DNA of 64,000 nucleotides from Ruminococcus sp. HUN007 (GCF_000712055.1 NZ_JOOA01000002.1:2542001-2606000); one strand, 5' to 3'; numbered from the stretch's first letter, positions 8,704 to 21,220 are shown. A program made the numbers and translations. The notes: generated by a model not told the origin, from the sequence alone.

Positions 8704-11028
8704 ATGGAAGAAAAGAGAAGAGTAAGGATCGGGCTGTTTGTCAACAGTATACAGAACGACTACTCAACACTTGTGTGTCAGGGTGCAGCTGTAGCAGCAG
8801 AAGAGCTTGATGCTGATCTTCTTATTGTTCCGGGACGTGAGCTGGTCAATACGTGGGACAAAAGAGAAGTAAAAAGGTTTGAACTTCAGAACAATGTACT
8901 TTATACATTTATCAATTCCAGTAACATTGACGTGCTTATTGTTTCGATCGGAACTGTCGCTTCTTCTCTGAACGATAAGAAAAGAAAAGAATTTCTTGAT
9001 CAGTACAGGGGCGTGAAAATTATTGCCCTTGAATCTGAGGTCGAAGGCTATCCGTCCATTCTTTACAGTATGAGCGGTCTCAGGCAGGAAATAGAACATT
9101 TCATAACTGTGCACGGAATGCGCAGGATTGCTTACCTGAGCGGTCCTGAAAACAATAATGTTGCACAGGAAAGAGTCGGCGTTTACAGGCAGGTAATGTC
9201 TGAACATGGTCTTGAAATACCTGACAACTACATTGCGTACGGCGATTTTTCGGATCTCTGCACTGATGTAGTGCGAAACTGGTTCGATGAAATGGCAGAT
9301 AACTTTCCTGAAGTTATCTGCAGTGCCAACGATACCATGGTGAAGTGCATCAAAGAGGTATGCGCGGAACGCGGGATCAGGATCGGTACCGATCTGTTCG
9401 TTGCAGGATTTGACAATGCAGCATTTACAAATGTAATGGTGCCGCCGCTTACCACAGTAAAGTCCAATGTTATGACAATGGGCTATACTGCTGTTGTCAG
9501 CGCTGTGAATTACTATAAAACAGGAGTTTTCAAAAACACATCTGTTGACACCATGCTTATCACAAGGCAGTCCTGCGGATGCAGTCCTGAATCAGTCAGG
9601 GAAACAGAAACCAAAGGCATAAGTCTCGCTGTTGAAAAAGAAGAGCTTATTGAAAACATCATAAAATACACTGTAAAAAAATCATCACTTGATATAATTC
9701 CGCAGAGGCAGATACAGGTCCTCCGTGACTTTATCGGATATGTCTACGAACGCGCTGCGGGAAAAAGTTCTTCATCTGTCCCTTCTTCCGAAATGAGCAA
9801 ACTTGTTTCGGAACTTATGAGTGAAGAAAATATGGAGTTCTTTACTTTTGATGCTATTAATGCTGTGGCTTTTGCTTTGCGCAAGATCGCACTTGAAGGA
9901 AACCCGGGAGCAAAACGCGAGGAAGTATTCAGAACCTTTGAAAGATTCTTCCGCAGTGTAAGCCTTCAGTTTGCTGAGAAGAGTCAGAACACTGAAAGCA
10001 GAATGATATCAGACCGCCTTGTTTTCTCGCGCATTGCTGATGACATGATGTCCAGCGGAAACGATGAATCCGAGAGCTTAAGACTGCTCATGAATGATAT
10101 AAAACAGCTGTGTGTAAAAAGCTGTTACCTTTATCTTTACAATAAATCATTTGACGGTCTGTCCAAAGCAGCGTCCGCTGAAGAGGACATATCAGTCTGG
10201 AAAAGGCCGGACTATATTTATCTCAAGGCTTTGTATGACGACAACGCTTCTGTTTTTCCGGATCACGATGAGCAGAAGATGAGTTATGATGAATTCCTGA
10301 CCAACAGATTCCATCAGAGTAAAAAACGCAGGACCATGGTTCTGCAGGCGCTTTATTTCAATAATGAGCACTATGGCATAATTCTCATGGAAAGCAGTAC
10401 AATAGGTCTTATGTCTGAGACAATGAACATTTCACTTCAGATAAGCACGGCCATCAAACTTACACAGTTTATGGGGCAGCTTACTGATGCGCTTGACAAT
10501 GTTGAGAAAGCCAACATAAAACTCAGCAGGGAATCCGTTACAGATCAGCTTACCGGTATTTATAACCGCCGCGGTTTCATAAGCGAGTCGGAAAAGATCC
10601 TTTCTGACAGAAGCGGAAAAGCATGCAGCGGTGCTGTGCTTTACGCTGACCTTGACTGCCTGAAAGTAATAAACGATACCTTTGGACACAGGGAAGGCGA
10701 TTTTGCTATCAGGAAGGCTTCGGAGATACTCCGGACAAGTCTGAGAAAGTCAGATGTTGTCGGACGTGTGGGCGGTGACGAGTTCGTTGCGTTCATTATG
10801 GATATTGATGAGGAGAGAATAATGGCTGTCTGCCGGAGAATAACGAATATGGCGGCTGCCTTCAATAAAGAGAGCGACAAACCGTATAATATCGGGATCA
10901 GTATGGGATTGTACCGGTTCAATACTATTGACGGTGAGTCCATAGATCAGCTTATGTCCGGAGCGGACAGGGAGCTTTACAGCAATAAAAAGAATAAAGT
11001 CAAAGTAGTGCTTAAGGAAAAGCACTGA
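8704..11028 (+). CDS. LacI-type ligand-binding sensor fused to GGDEF diguanylate cyclase
   Basis: Residues about 5-290 form a periplasmic-binding-like (Peripla_BP_3) fold as in LacI-family effector domains (RIGLFVNSIQNDYSTLVCQG, MRRIAYLSGP, VICSANDTMVKC, VAGFDNAAFTNVMVPPLTTV). No N-terminal helix-turn-helix and no signal peptide are present, so it senses a cytoplasmic ligand. The middle (about 310-600) is helical with no clear family, possibly GAF-like. The C-terminus is a GGDEF domain: DQLTGIYNRRGF, then GRVGGDEFVAF with the intact GGDEF active site. RKSD lies five residues before it and fits the RxxD product-inhibition I-site. It should make cyclic di-GMP in response to a small molecule, perhaps a sugar. 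Thirteen bases separate it from the ArsR gene, so they are probably co-transcribed. Confidence 0.88.
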   Translation: MEEKRRVRIGLFVNSIQNDYSTLVCQGAAVAAEELDADLLIVPGRELVNTWDKREVKRFELQNNVLYTFINSSNIDVLIVSIGTVASSLNDKKRKEFLDQYRGVKIIALESEVEGYPSILYSMSGLRQEIEHFITVHGMRRIAYLSGPENNNVAQERVGVYRQVMSEHGLEIPDNYIAYGDFSDLCTDVVRNWFDEMADNFPEVICSANDTMVKCIKEVCAERGIRIGTDLFVAGFDNAAFTNVMVPPLTTVKSNVMTMGYTAVVSAVNYYKTGVFKNTSVDTMLITRQSCGCSPESVRETETKGISLAVEKEELIENIIKYTVKKSSLDIIPQRQIQVLRDFIGYVYERAAGKSSSSVPSSEMSKLVSELMSEENMEFFTFDAINAVAFALRKIALEGNPGAKREEVFRTFERFFRSVSLQFAEKSQNTESRMISDRLVFSRIADDMMSSGNDESESLRLLMNDIKQLCVKSCYLYLYNKSFDGLSKAASAEEDISVWKRPDYIYLKALYDDNASVFPDHDEQKMSYDEFLTNRFHQSKKRRTMVLQALYFNNEHYGIILMESSTIGLMSETMNISLQISTAIKLTQFMGQLTDALDNVEKANIKLSRESVTDQLTGIYNRRGFISESEKILSDRSGKACSGAVLYADLDCLKVINDTFGHREGDFAIRKASEILRTSLRKSDVVGRVGGDEFVAFIMDIDEERIMAVCRRITNMAAAFNKESDKPYNIGISMGLYRFNTIDGESIDQLMSGADRELYSNKKNKVKVVLKEKH

Positions 11029-11041
11029 TCAGGAGATCAAT

Positions 11042-11401
11042 ATGGAAAAAGAACACTGTCACTGTGTTTCGGAACACGGCGGATTTGACGGGAACATGCC
11101 GGATGACAATGTCCTGTACGATGTTTCCGAACTGTTCAAGGTTTTCGGTGACGCAACAAGGATAAAGATATTGTTTCTTCTTCTGAAAGAAGAAATGTGC
11201 GTCTGTGACATCGCGGGACTTCTTGGAATGCAGCAGTCCGCTATATCCCATCAGCTGCGTGTGCTAAAGCAGGCCAGACTGGTGAAATTCCGCAGGGAAG
11301 GCAAAACGGTCTTTTATTCCCTTGCAGACGGGCACGTCGAAACAATGCTCAGTCAGGGTATAGAGCATGCGACTGAGCAGCAGCCGAACACAGGCAACTA
11401 A
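11042..11401 (+). CDS. ArsR/SmtB-family metal-responsive repressor, zinc type
   Basis: A 119-residue winged-helix protein with the recognition region CVCDIAGLLGMQQSAISHQL and wing FRREGKTVFYSL. The helix-5 metal site is complete: Asp96, His98, His109 and Glu112, with exactly the D-x-H-x10-H-x2-E spacing of SmtB/CzrA zinc sensors. A Cys pair in MCVCD and a His/Cys-rich N-terminus (EHCHC) could form a second, helix-3 type site. It follows the diguanylate cyclase with AGGAGA before its ATG. No metal transporter lies next to it, so the target is unclear; it may regulate its own operon or a distant efflux gene. Confidence 0.9.
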   Translation: MEKEHCHCVSEHGGFDGNMPDDNVLYDVSELFKVFGDATRIKILFLLLKEEMCVCDIAGLLGMQQSAISHQLRVLKQARLVKFRREGKTVFYSLADGHVETMLSQGIEHATEQQPNTGN

Positions 11402-11418
11402 ATAAACGGATATGAATA

Positions 11419-11532
11419 TAAGGAAACACTGATCAAATCGGAAATCCGGCGAAGCCGGATTTCCGGAGGTGGGATTTACGGGGCTTCGCCCCGAACCTCA
11501 CGCTGATTTATGAATAAATCAGCGTTTCCATA
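11419..11532. repeat. Dispersed palindromic element, copy 1
   Basis: Terminal inverted repeat TAAGGAAACACTGAT...ATCAGCGTTTCC with three internal hairpins: GGAAATCCGGC/GCCGGATTTCC, CGGGGC/GCCCCG, and CGCTGATTTAT/ATAAATCAGCG. One of five related copies in the window, none of them coding. Confidence 0.85.
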
Positions 11533-11567
11533 AAAAACATATCTCTGATACAGAAAGGATACAGAAT

Positions 11568-12944
11568 ATGAAAAGAACTGGAAGACTATTTGCTTCTCTG
11601 GCAGCTGTTATTCTTGCGTCTTCGCTGGCTTCATGCGACAGCACAAAGCAGGAAAGCAGTAAAGACAATCTCGATACTGCCACAAGAGAAGAACTTGCCA
11701 GTCTTGCTGCCAAGGACTCAAGACTTACCGGAGAACTGGAAAACAAGACTATCAAGTGGATGGCAAACTGGGGCTATTCTGCTGAAAAAGATCCTAATCT
11801 TGTTGTTTTTCAGGAAAGATACGGCGGAACGATCGAAGAGACTATTATCGACTGGTCTGTAAGATACGACAAGCTCGCAACAGCTATAAACGGTGACGAA
11901 GGAATTGACTTTTTCCCTGCAGGAGATACGGATGCATTTCCTAAGGGCGCTATTAAATCAATGTTCGTTCCTGTTGATGACTACATTGATTTTGATTCGG
12001 AGCTCTGGAAAGATGTTAAGAAAGCTAACGACATATTCCTCTGGAACGGAAGCCACTACGTGATCTGTACAGATGTGAGCGGTGCCAATACTGCAGTTTT
12101 CTACAATAAGAAAACCATTGAGGAATACGGACTTGAGGATCCGGCTGAACTCTTTGCAAAGGGTGAATGGACATGGGATACCTTCAAGAAACAGCTTGAT
12201 GATTTCGTTGATCCTGACAACGGCCTTTACGGTATTGACGGATACTGGACCGAGGCTGCTCTTTCACTTACCACCGGTGTTCCGTACATCGGACTTGAAA
12301 ACGGAAAACTCGTAAACAACCTGAAAGATCCTGCTATAGAACGTGTACAGAATTTTATGGCAGAACTTCACGATGACGGATGTGTTCTTGACAAGGGACT
12401 CTTCGACTGGCAGGAAAAGCCGAACTTTATCGGCGAGGGTAAGGAACTTTTCTATCCGTGCGGATTATGGGCTGTTTACAAGCCTGCGGCAGAATGGAAA
12501 AAGACTTTAGGGGAGGATGCATTCTTCGTACCGATGCCAAAGGATCCGAAGGCAGACCACTACTACATTCCTTCAACTGTTGAAGGATTTATGATGGTAT
12601 CAGGAGGAAAGAATCCTGAAGGCGTTGCAAAGTTTGCTGAATGCAAGAGAGCAGTGCTTCTGAATGAAGGCCTCAGACAGCTCGGAGAAGATATGACGGT
12701 TGAAAGCTACGGCTGGACACCTGAAATGGTTGCCATGAGAGACAAGATGACCGAAATGGCAAACGAGTATCCTGTGTTTGATTTCTATGTCGGCGTAAGC
12801 AACGATGTAACAAGTATTCTTGACAGTGCTGAAACCGGAATAAGAGGTACACTTCAGGCGGGAACACCATGGTCCGAGACTGTGGCTTCGTGCTATGATG
12901 TTATAAATACTCTGATTGATGATGCCAATAACGGAAAATCGTAA
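11568..12944 (+). CDS. ABC transporter sugar-binding lipoprotein (SBP family 1)
   Basis: The lipoprotein signal peptide ends at LASC (about residues 1-23), so the mature protein is lipid-anchored. The 458-residue length and motifs fit extracellular solute-binding protein family 1: AVFYNKKTIEEYGLEDP, GEWTWDTFKKQL, YIPSTVEGFMMVSGGKNPEG and a C-terminal FYVGVSNDVTSIL. These proteins deliver oligosaccharides to a membrane permease. No permease or ATPase gene is adjacent, so this is an orphan binding protein whose partners must be elsewhere. A clear terminator follows. The nearby sugar-sensor-like cyclase raises the possibility of a shared ligand, but only by proximity. Confidence 0.88.
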   Translation: MKRTGRLFASLAAVILASSLASCDSTKQESSKDNLDTATREELASLAAKDSRLTGELENKTIKWMANWGYSAEKDPNLVVFQERYGGTIEETIIDWSVRYDKLATAINGDEGIDFFPAGDTDAFPKGAIKSMFVPVDDYIDFDSELWKDVKKANDIFLWNGSHYVICTDVSGANTAVFYNKKTIEEYGLEDPAELFAKGEWTWDTFKKQLDDFVDPDNGLYGIDGYWTEAALSLTTGVPYIGLENGKLVNNLKDPAIERVQNFMAELHDDGCVLDKGLFDWQEKPNFIGEGKELFYPCGLWAVYKPAAEWKKTLGEDAFFVPMPKDPKADHYYIPSTVEGFMMVSGGKNPEGVAKFAECKRAVLLNEGLRQLGEDMTVESYGWTPEMVAMRDKMTEMANEYPVFDFYVGVSNDVTSILDSAETGIRGTLQAGTPWSETVASCYDVINTLIDDANNGKS

Positions 12945-12988
12945 CGGTAACAAGCAGAATAACAGGGGGAAGACAGTACCCTGAAAAA

Positions 12989-13052
12989 AGACCGGCATAT
13001 CCTGGATCACATCAGAATTTGATGAGATCATGATATGCCGGTCTTGTTTTAT
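12989..13052 (+). terminator. Rho-independent terminator after the binding protein
   Basis: A 14-bp stem, AAGACCGGCATATC with GATATGCCGGTCTT, is followed by GTTTTATT. The loop of about 29 nt is unusually long. Confidence 0.75.
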
Positions 13053-13144
13053 TACAGCTCTTTTAACTTTCCTTTGATCTTATACCCTGGCGGCTGTTCC
13101 GGTTTTTTAGCTCCCTGTCTATTCCGTTGAGTACAGAACGCTTG

Positions 13145-14005
13145 TCACAGGTCCACAGCGGAGCTATAAGTGTTTTTTTTGTCTCCGTCTCCGGTGACTC
13201 TTTCAATTACGGTATCCGGTGCCATTATTTCGATCTGGTCACAGACAAGTGAGATATATTCATCTCTGTCAGGCAGCGGAAACGGATCAGCCGTGTACAT
13301 TTCTGCAAGCTTTGTTCCTCTGATTATATGGAGCATATGGATCTTTACGCTTCCGGGATGAAGGCTGCTTACAGTTTCGGCTGTTTCCATCATCATTTCA
13401 TATGTTTCACCGGGAAGACCGTTGATCATGTGAATGCAGGTGCGTATGCCTCTTTCCTTAAGCTTTGAGAATCCGCGGATGAATGTACTGAATGAGTGGC
13501 CGCGGTTAATGAGTTCTGCAGTTTTGTCGTGTATGGTCTGCAGGCCGAGTTCGACCGTCAGAAAAGTATGCTCTGACAGTTCGGAAAGCAGCTCTGTGAT
13601 CTCATCGGAAAGACAGTCGGCTCTGGTGGCAATGGTAATTCCTCTGGTGCCCGGAAAGGCAAGTGCTTCATTATAGAATGCCCGGAGTGTGTTTACAGGG
13701 GCATAGGTGTTTGTGCCGGCCTGAAAGTAAGCGATGTAACTTGAACTTTTCCATTTGCCTGACAGAAGCTTTATCTGTTCAGTCATCTGATCGGTTATTG
13801 TGCTTCCGGAATTGCCTGAAAAATCTCCGCTGAGCATAGGTGAGCAGTAAATGCATCCGCCTGTGCCGCATTTTCCGTCCCGGTTCGGGCAGGAAAGGCC
13901 GGTGTTGACCGAAAGTTTTATCACTTTTTCGCCGAATGTTTCACGGAGAAAACGGTTCTGGGTGTAGTAACGCTTGTTATCGCGTGAGATATCAAATTCA
14001 TTCAT
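13145..14005 (-). CDS. Radical SAM protein, TIGR01212 (YhcC-like) family
   Basis: It has the family signature CPNRDGKCGTGGCIYC, whose cysteines bind the SAM-coordinating [4Fe-4S] cluster. Further family motifs are AYFQAGTNTYAP, TIATRADCLSD, ELGLQTIHDKTAELINRGH and HMINGLPGETYEMMMET. The enzyme is Elp3-like in its radical SAM core; its substrate in bacteria is not established here. I start at the ATG at 14005 (MNEFDISRDNKRYY, AGGA upstream). The open frame extends to 14281 but that part overlaps the divergent promoter and is hydrophobic junk, giving 286 rather than 378 residues. Confidence 0.87.
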   Translation of the reverse strand: MNEFDISRDNKRYYTQNRFLRETFGEKVIKLSVNTGLSCPNRDGKCGTGGCIYCSPMLSGDFSGNSGSTITDQMTEQIKLLSGKWKSSSYIAYFQAGTNTYAPVNTLRAFYNEALAFPGTRGITIATRADCLSDEITELLSELSEHTFLTVELGLQTIHDKTAELINRGHSFSTFIRGFSKLKERGIRTCIHMINGLPGETYEMMMETAETVSSLHPGSVKIHMLHIIRGTKLAEMYTADPFPLPDRDEYISLVCDQIEIMAPDTVIERVTGDGDKKNTYSSAVDL

Positions 14006-14052
14006 ATAAGTGTCCTGTGCATGTGCAAAGTGTCGATTTTGTAAGAATCCTA

Positions 14053-14081
14053 TTGATTTTGTTCTATAAATATGATATACT
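14053..14081 (+). promoter_or_regulatory. Sigma-A promoter of the SDR gene
   Basis: TTGATT, 17 bp, TATACT, in the gap between the divergent radical SAM and SDR genes. AAGGAG precedes the ATG at 14169. Confidence 0.65.
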
Positions 14082-14168
14082 GTATATGAGAAATAGTACG
14101 ATTTTTTATTAATATAATTATACACTAAAAAAGGAAATATAACAACACTGACTGAAAGGAGAATTGGG

Positions 14169-15128
14169 ATGGCTAAGATCTTAGTTACCGGTGCTTGCGG
14201 GCTTATGGGTGAAAAGGTCTGCTCAGGATTACTTAAAAGAGATAATAATGAGATAATCGGAACCGACACTAAGTCAAGCACCTACAATGAGGGGAAAGAA
14301 CGCTATACTTTCGTAGCTGCAGGTCCGAGAGACCGTGCTGTTTTTGAAGAGCTTTTTAAAAATGAGAAAATTGACATACTTGTTCACTGTGCTTGTACTG
14401 CTGACAACGATCTGAAAGATATTATCACAGAAGATGATATCAAGGAAAGCGGAATATATGATGACTATCTTTACACACTGGCAGTTTCGTCCGGAGTAAA
14501 GAAAGCTATTATAATCAGTACGAGTCAGGTCTATGATTTTCCGAAATCAAGAGAGCCGATCAGAGAAACAGACAAGCTGAAGCTTGACTCAAACTATGCA
14601 AAACTGAAAAGAAAAGCTGAGGAGAAGTTCGGAGAAGCCATAAAGGCTAATCCTGAAGTTATCGGAGCTGCACTCAGGGTCGCTCCTATCTATACCAGTG
14701 ATTTTTCAGATAATCTTCTTGCGAAGATATATGACCCGGAAACAGACGGATTGTTTGTGTACTATTCAGGTGATTACGGATTTCAGTTCTGCTGTCTGCA
14801 TAACCTTGTGGAATTTATCATGTGTTATGTAAAATATGCTGAAGACAGAACTTACAGTGGTCTCTACAATATTGCTGACAATAACATCTGTTCAGCGCGT
14901 GAGATCATATCCTATGCGAGAGCCCGCAAGACATACGGTCCGGCTCTTCAGAGAAATGTAAGCAAGGACAAGATGAGGAATCTTATCGGACGTCTGACGA
15001 GCAGGGGCGATCAGAAGACTAACTACCGTTACAATGATATGGACATTTTCTTCAACAATAATGTACTTGACGGAACCAGAGCCAAAAAACTCTGCAATTT
15101 CAAGTGGAATATCGAAAATACGAAGTAA
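14169..15128 (+). CDS. NAD(P)-dependent epimerase/dehydratase (extended SDR)
   Basis: A 319-residue Rossmann-fold enzyme. The dinucleotide-binding loop TGACGLMG sits at the extreme N-terminus, the catalytic Ser region is ISTSQVYDFP, and the catalytic pair is Tyr/Lys in NYAKLKRK (YxxxK). It resembles nucleotide-sugar epimerases or dehydratases, but no substrate-specific motif was recognised and no polysaccharide gene cluster adjoins it. A strong symmetric terminator follows, so it is probably monocistronic. Confidence 0.85.
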   Translation: MAKILVTGACGLMGEKVCSGLLKRDNNEIIGTDTKSSTYNEGKERYTFVAAGPRDRAVFEELFKNEKIDILVHCACTADNDLKDIITEDDIKESGIYDDYLYTLAVSSGVKKAIIISTSQVYDFPKSREPIRETDKLKLDSNYAKLKRKAEEKFGEAIKANPEVIGAALRVAPIYTSDFSDNLLAKIYDPETDGLFVYYSGDYGFQFCCLHNLVEFIMCYVKYAEDRTYSGLYNIADNNICSAREIISYARARKTYGPALQRNVSKDKMRNLIGRLTSRGDQKTNYRYNDMDIFFNNNVLDGTRAKKLCNFKWNIENTK

Positions 15129-15193
15129 ATGCGGGATACATTCATGCCGAACGCATGATGAAAACAAAGATCATAAACAGGCGGAACACCACT

Positions 15194-15226
15194 AAAAAAA
15201 GCACATCGGAAGATGTGCTTTTTTTG
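15194..15226. terminator. Bidirectional terminator
   Basis: GCACATC/GATGTGC stem with an A7 run before and a T7 run after. It can serve the SDR gene on plus and the hybrid kinase on minus. Confidence 0.85.
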
Positions 15227-15269
15227 TGCCGTAATTCCCGGATTATGATGATATTCCAGCTCAGTGCTG

Positions 15270-18413
<3,144 letters not shown>

Positions 18414-18437
18414 TATCAATAATCCCCTTTCACTTGC

Positions 18438-19394
18438 TTATCTTATGAGACTGTAAATGCTCGAAAACAGTTTTTCCATGTTGATCGGTTTCAGAACGTA
18501 CCCCTGAGGTTTTAATGACATTACCTCCTGTATTTTCTTTCTGTCTGAAACACCTGTCAGGAAAACTATCGGTGTGGATTCCGCATTCGGTATTTTCCTG
18601 AGTCTCTGGAAGACCTGAGGACCGTTTTCTCCCGGCATTTCGTAGTCAAGAAGAATAAGGTCAACGGTCTTGGTCTCAAAATATTTGTCTATAAGATCTG
18701 CGTTAAGCATTGTGGTTATGTTGAAAAACTCGCTGCAGGCACTCTTGATAAGACGCAGAATGTTCTTGTCATCGTCGATAACAAGAATGTTTGCCTTTGA
18801 GTTCTTTACATTAGGTTCATCGATTATCTTGTCAGGCGGTATTACCGGAACGTTCTTCTTCGGCGGCGGAGGAGGCGCTGCCTCTTCTCTGACAGGTTCT
18901 GGATCCGGGGCCGGCTTTGGTGCAGAAGCAGGCTGAACTGCCTTCGGCGTTGATATAACGGAAATAGGTCTCGGTCCGGAAGAAGCTGTGCCTGAATGGC
19001 TCATCTGTACCGGAGCGGATGCCTGTTTTGTCCTGACCGTTTTAATTATTTCGGCTGTCATTACGTCTGAGGCAGTGCTCTGCGGTAAAATGAGATCCGG
19101 TTTCTGCGGAAGTCTTTCGAGCATTTTGCAGACATTTTCATCGGCTACAGCGATTATCGGAACATTTCCAAAGTCGTGACTGCTTTTTAAGGCGCGCATC
19201 TGCGTTACCAGCGGACCGCACTGTGCACCCTCGCTGAAATACACGTAAGCCTGCGGCTTGAAAAGCTTGAAGTGGTTAGCTATATCGTCAAGGCAGTCCG
19301 ATGTGCTGAGACAGTCAAAGGCCTGCGATGTCTGTTTGAAAAAATCACTTATAACACTGTTATGCTTGGAATTTAACAGTATTCTGAGTTTCAT
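18438..19394 (-). CDS. Response regulator with degenerate N-terminal receiver and C-terminal CheY-like receiver
   Basis: Residues 1-120 look like a receiver fold without its acidic cluster (MKLRILLNSKHNSVISDFF). A Pro/Ala-rich linker (about 130-195, including PPPPPKKNVPVIPP) follows. The C-terminal receiver has ILVIDDDKN, LILLDYEMPGENGP, the Thr in IVFLTG and Lys in YVLKPIN. No DNA-binding or enzymatic output domain is present, so it probably acts by protein contact or as a phospho-relay partner of the hybrid kinase encoded just downstream. It is first in the operon behind a good promoter. Confidence 0.85.
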   Translation of the reverse strand: MKLRILLNSKHNSVISDFFKQTSQAFDCLSTSDCLDDIANHFKLFKPQAYVYFSEGAQCGPLVTQMRALKSSHDFGNVPIIAVADENVCKMLERLPQKPDLILPQSTASDVMTAEIIKTVRTKQASAPVQMSHSGTASSGPRPISVISTPKAVQPASAPKPAPDPEPVREEAAPPPPPKKNVPVIPPDKIIDEPNVKNSKANILVIDDDKNILRLIKSACSEFFNITTMLNADLIDKYFETKTVDLILLDYEMPGENGPQVFQRLRKIPNAESTPIVFLTGVSDRKKIQEVMSLKPQGYVLKPINMEKLFSSIYSLIR

Positions 19395-19466
19395 AGGTTC
19401 ATCCCTCTTTTCCCTTGGTCTGCGTCCACGATCCCCTGACGCAGTTTCTGTATCTCTGTAAATAAA

Positions 19467-19495
19467 ATTATATCACAAAGTTGAACAAAAATCAA
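19467..19495 (-). promoter_or_regulatory. Sigma-A promoter of the two-component operon
   Basis: On the minus strand TTGATT, 17 bp, TATAAT, about 75 bp before the ATG at 19394. Confidence 0.7.
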
Positions 19496-19552
19496 CGGTA
19501 ATATTATCAGAAAATTGTCGTTGTATATGTATATTCATTTGCTTTCGGAAAA

Positions 19553-19584
19553 ATAAAAACCCCCGCACGTAATGTACGGGGGAG
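19553..19584 (-). terminator. Terminator of the O-antigen-ligase-like gene
   Basis: CCCCC/GGGGG-based stem at 19560-19582, followed on the minus strand by a T-rich tail. Confidence 0.75.
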
Positions 19585-19660
19585 TTCTGATGCGGTGTTA
19601 CTGCATCGCGGCTGTCTGATCTGTGAAAAACACCGGGCTTCCGGCAAAGGATAATGCCGG

Positions 19661-20500
19661 TCAGGCTTTTTCTTCGTCCTTTAATGTACAGCAGCAGATA
19701 CCCATTATGAACCAGATGAATGGTGTTACTGATGCAGTACTGTTGGTGATAACAGCTGTTACTGTGTAGAACACTGCGATCACTGCTCCGGCTCTGAATA
19801 TCCAGTTTCTGTTCTTTGCTGCGGAAATAACACCGTTTGCTGACGAATAGAAAAATGCAGCAGCAAGAGAAACAGCGGCCGGTATGCCGTATGTTGCAGC
19901 GTAGTAGAGATATTCGTTGTACGGACGGTCAACAGAGAGAGGAACGTCATTGAGCGTACCGCGTCTTTCAGCAAAAATGAAGGCGTCAGGACCTATACCT
20001 GTGATACCGAACTGATCGATTATGCTGTATGCCTTGCCCCAGAGGTAAGGGTATACAGCCTTTATGTCGTGAATGTTCACGGCACCTTCAATGCTTGTTG
20101 AGTACTGCCCGAAAGCGGCAAGTCTTACACATCCGTCTGTCCAGATGACTTCACCGTCGTAAACAGCGAAACCTTTTATAATGATGTATGCATAGGCAGC
20201 GGCCATGCCTGTGATAAGAAGGAGCAGCGGTGAGCCTTCTTTTTTCTCTGCTTTTCTGCCTCTGAAGTAATCAGCAGTACCGGCTGCAAGTATCAGGACT
20301 GAACCGGTATATCCGATGAGTGTCTGTGTTTTGACAAGGAAAAATGAAGCACCGACAACAGCGGCTTTATGTATCAGTGAAAAGAATCCGTTCCTGTCAC
20401 CGGCTGCTGAGAAATATGCGGTTACAGAAGCTGCGGCCATGAATGTGGCGAGTGAAGCCGGACTTCCGGCTGTGCCGCTCGGGAGCATGACCGGCTGCAT
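19661..20500 (-). CDS. O-antigen-ligase-like membrane protein, C-terminal part (frameshifted)
   Basis: Multiple membrane segments and a long central extracellular loop. It ends with the motif RPYNEYLYYAATYGIPA, which resembles the conserved Wzy/WaaL (O-antigen ligase/polymerase) signature before the last helices. Such proteins join or polymerise glycans on the outer face of the membrane. The true frame extends upstream of the first ATG, reading LKKTVRNIFRVFSVITICQC, and meets the ORF at 20397-21086 at an A7 tract (20614-20620). One A fewer makes a single continuous protein of about 470 residues. Confidence 0.7.
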   Translation of the reverse strand: MQPVMLPSGTAGSPASLATFMAAASVTAYFSAAGDRNGFFSLIHKAAVVGASFFLVKTQTLIGYTGSVLILAAGTADYFRGRKAEKKEGSPLLLLITGMAAAYAYIIIKGFAVYDGEVIWTDGCVRLAAFGQYSTSIEGAVNIHDIKAVYPYLWGKAYSIIDQFGITGIGPDAFIFAERRGTLNDVPLSVDRPYNEYLYYAATYGIPAAVSLAAAFFYSSANGVISAAKNRNWIFRAGAVIAVFYTVTAVITNSTASVTPFIWFIMGICCCTLKDEEKA

Positions 20501-21086
20501 GAGGTAAGGAACTTTGTAGTAGAACGAAGGGAAGGACGGAATGAACTGAAGTCCTGACCATATGCACTGGCAGATAGTTATAACTGAGAATACTCTGAAA
20601 ATATTTCTGACTGTTTTTTTCAGTATTTACTGACAGGGCGCCGAGAAATATGAACAGGTAACTGAGATACACCATAAGTCCTTCGTATCTGCCGTAACGG
20701 AATCCTAGAAAAGGTGAGTAGTCCTGTACGGTCGAAATGGCATTTACATATGAGATGTACATGCATACCGCAAGTACGAGAGCTATTACGGAAGCAGCTA
20801 TCTGTTTTTTGTTAAGCGTCTGTTTAATGAAAGCGATAATAAAGATACTTACTGACAGAATACCTGTGATACCGAGCGCGACCGAAGGCACTATCTTCCA
20901 GTCGTATGTTGCGACAGAGATCCTTCCTTTTGACATGAGTTCTGTTACAGCAGACAGAACAAATATCAGCGAAAATCCGATGGTAAAGAGTACAGCTGCC
21001 AGTTTGCTGAACTGATCGTTTGTCATGTTCAGAATGAAGTTGGATTTTTCGGTGGTACCGAATATGGTTTTATGAGTTTTTGCCAT
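20397..21086 (-). CDS. O-antigen-ligase-like membrane protein, N-terminal part
   Basis: It starts MAKTHKTIFGTTEKSNFILN and has at least four predicted membrane helices up to YLSYLFIFLGALSVN. After the A7 tract at 20614-20620 this frame becomes a non-membrane nonsense tail with a run of His, Arg and Ser. The genuine continuation is in the neighbouring frame. A copy of the dispersed palindromic element lies immediately upstream, between it and rny. Confidence 0.7.
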   Translation of the reverse strand: MAKTHKTIFGTTEKSNFILNMTNDQFSKLAAVLFTIGFSLIFVLSAVTELMSKGRISVATYDWKIVPSVALGITGILSVSIFIIAFIKQTLNKKQIAASVIALVLAVCMYISYVNAISTVQDYSPFLGFRYGRYEGLMVYLSYLFIFLGALSVNTEKNSQKYFQSILSYNYLPVHMVRTSVHSVLPFVLLQSSLPHAAGHAPERHSRKSGFTRHIHGRSFCNRIFLSSR

Positions 21087-21105
21087 ACGAAAAATTCCTT
21101 TCCGT

Positions 21106-21220
21106 TAAGAAAACGCTGATTTATTCATAAATCAGCGCGGGGCTCCGGGGCGAAGCCCCGCAAATCCCACCTCCGGAAATCCGGTGAAGCCGGATTTCCG
21201 GGTTAATCAGTGTTTTCTTA
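21106..21220. repeat. Dispersed palindromic element, copy 2 (reverse orientation)
   Basis: TAAGAAAACGCTGAT...ATCAGTGTTTTCTTA terminal repeats, with the same three internal hairpins as copy 1 in reversed order. It lies in the 189-bp gap downstream of rny. Confidence 0.85.

Noticed and set aside
14006..14281. N-terminal extension of the radical SAM protein up to 14281
   Set aside because: It overlaps the divergent promoter and the SDR coding start, has no family similarity, and the internal ATG with AGGA begins the conserved domain.
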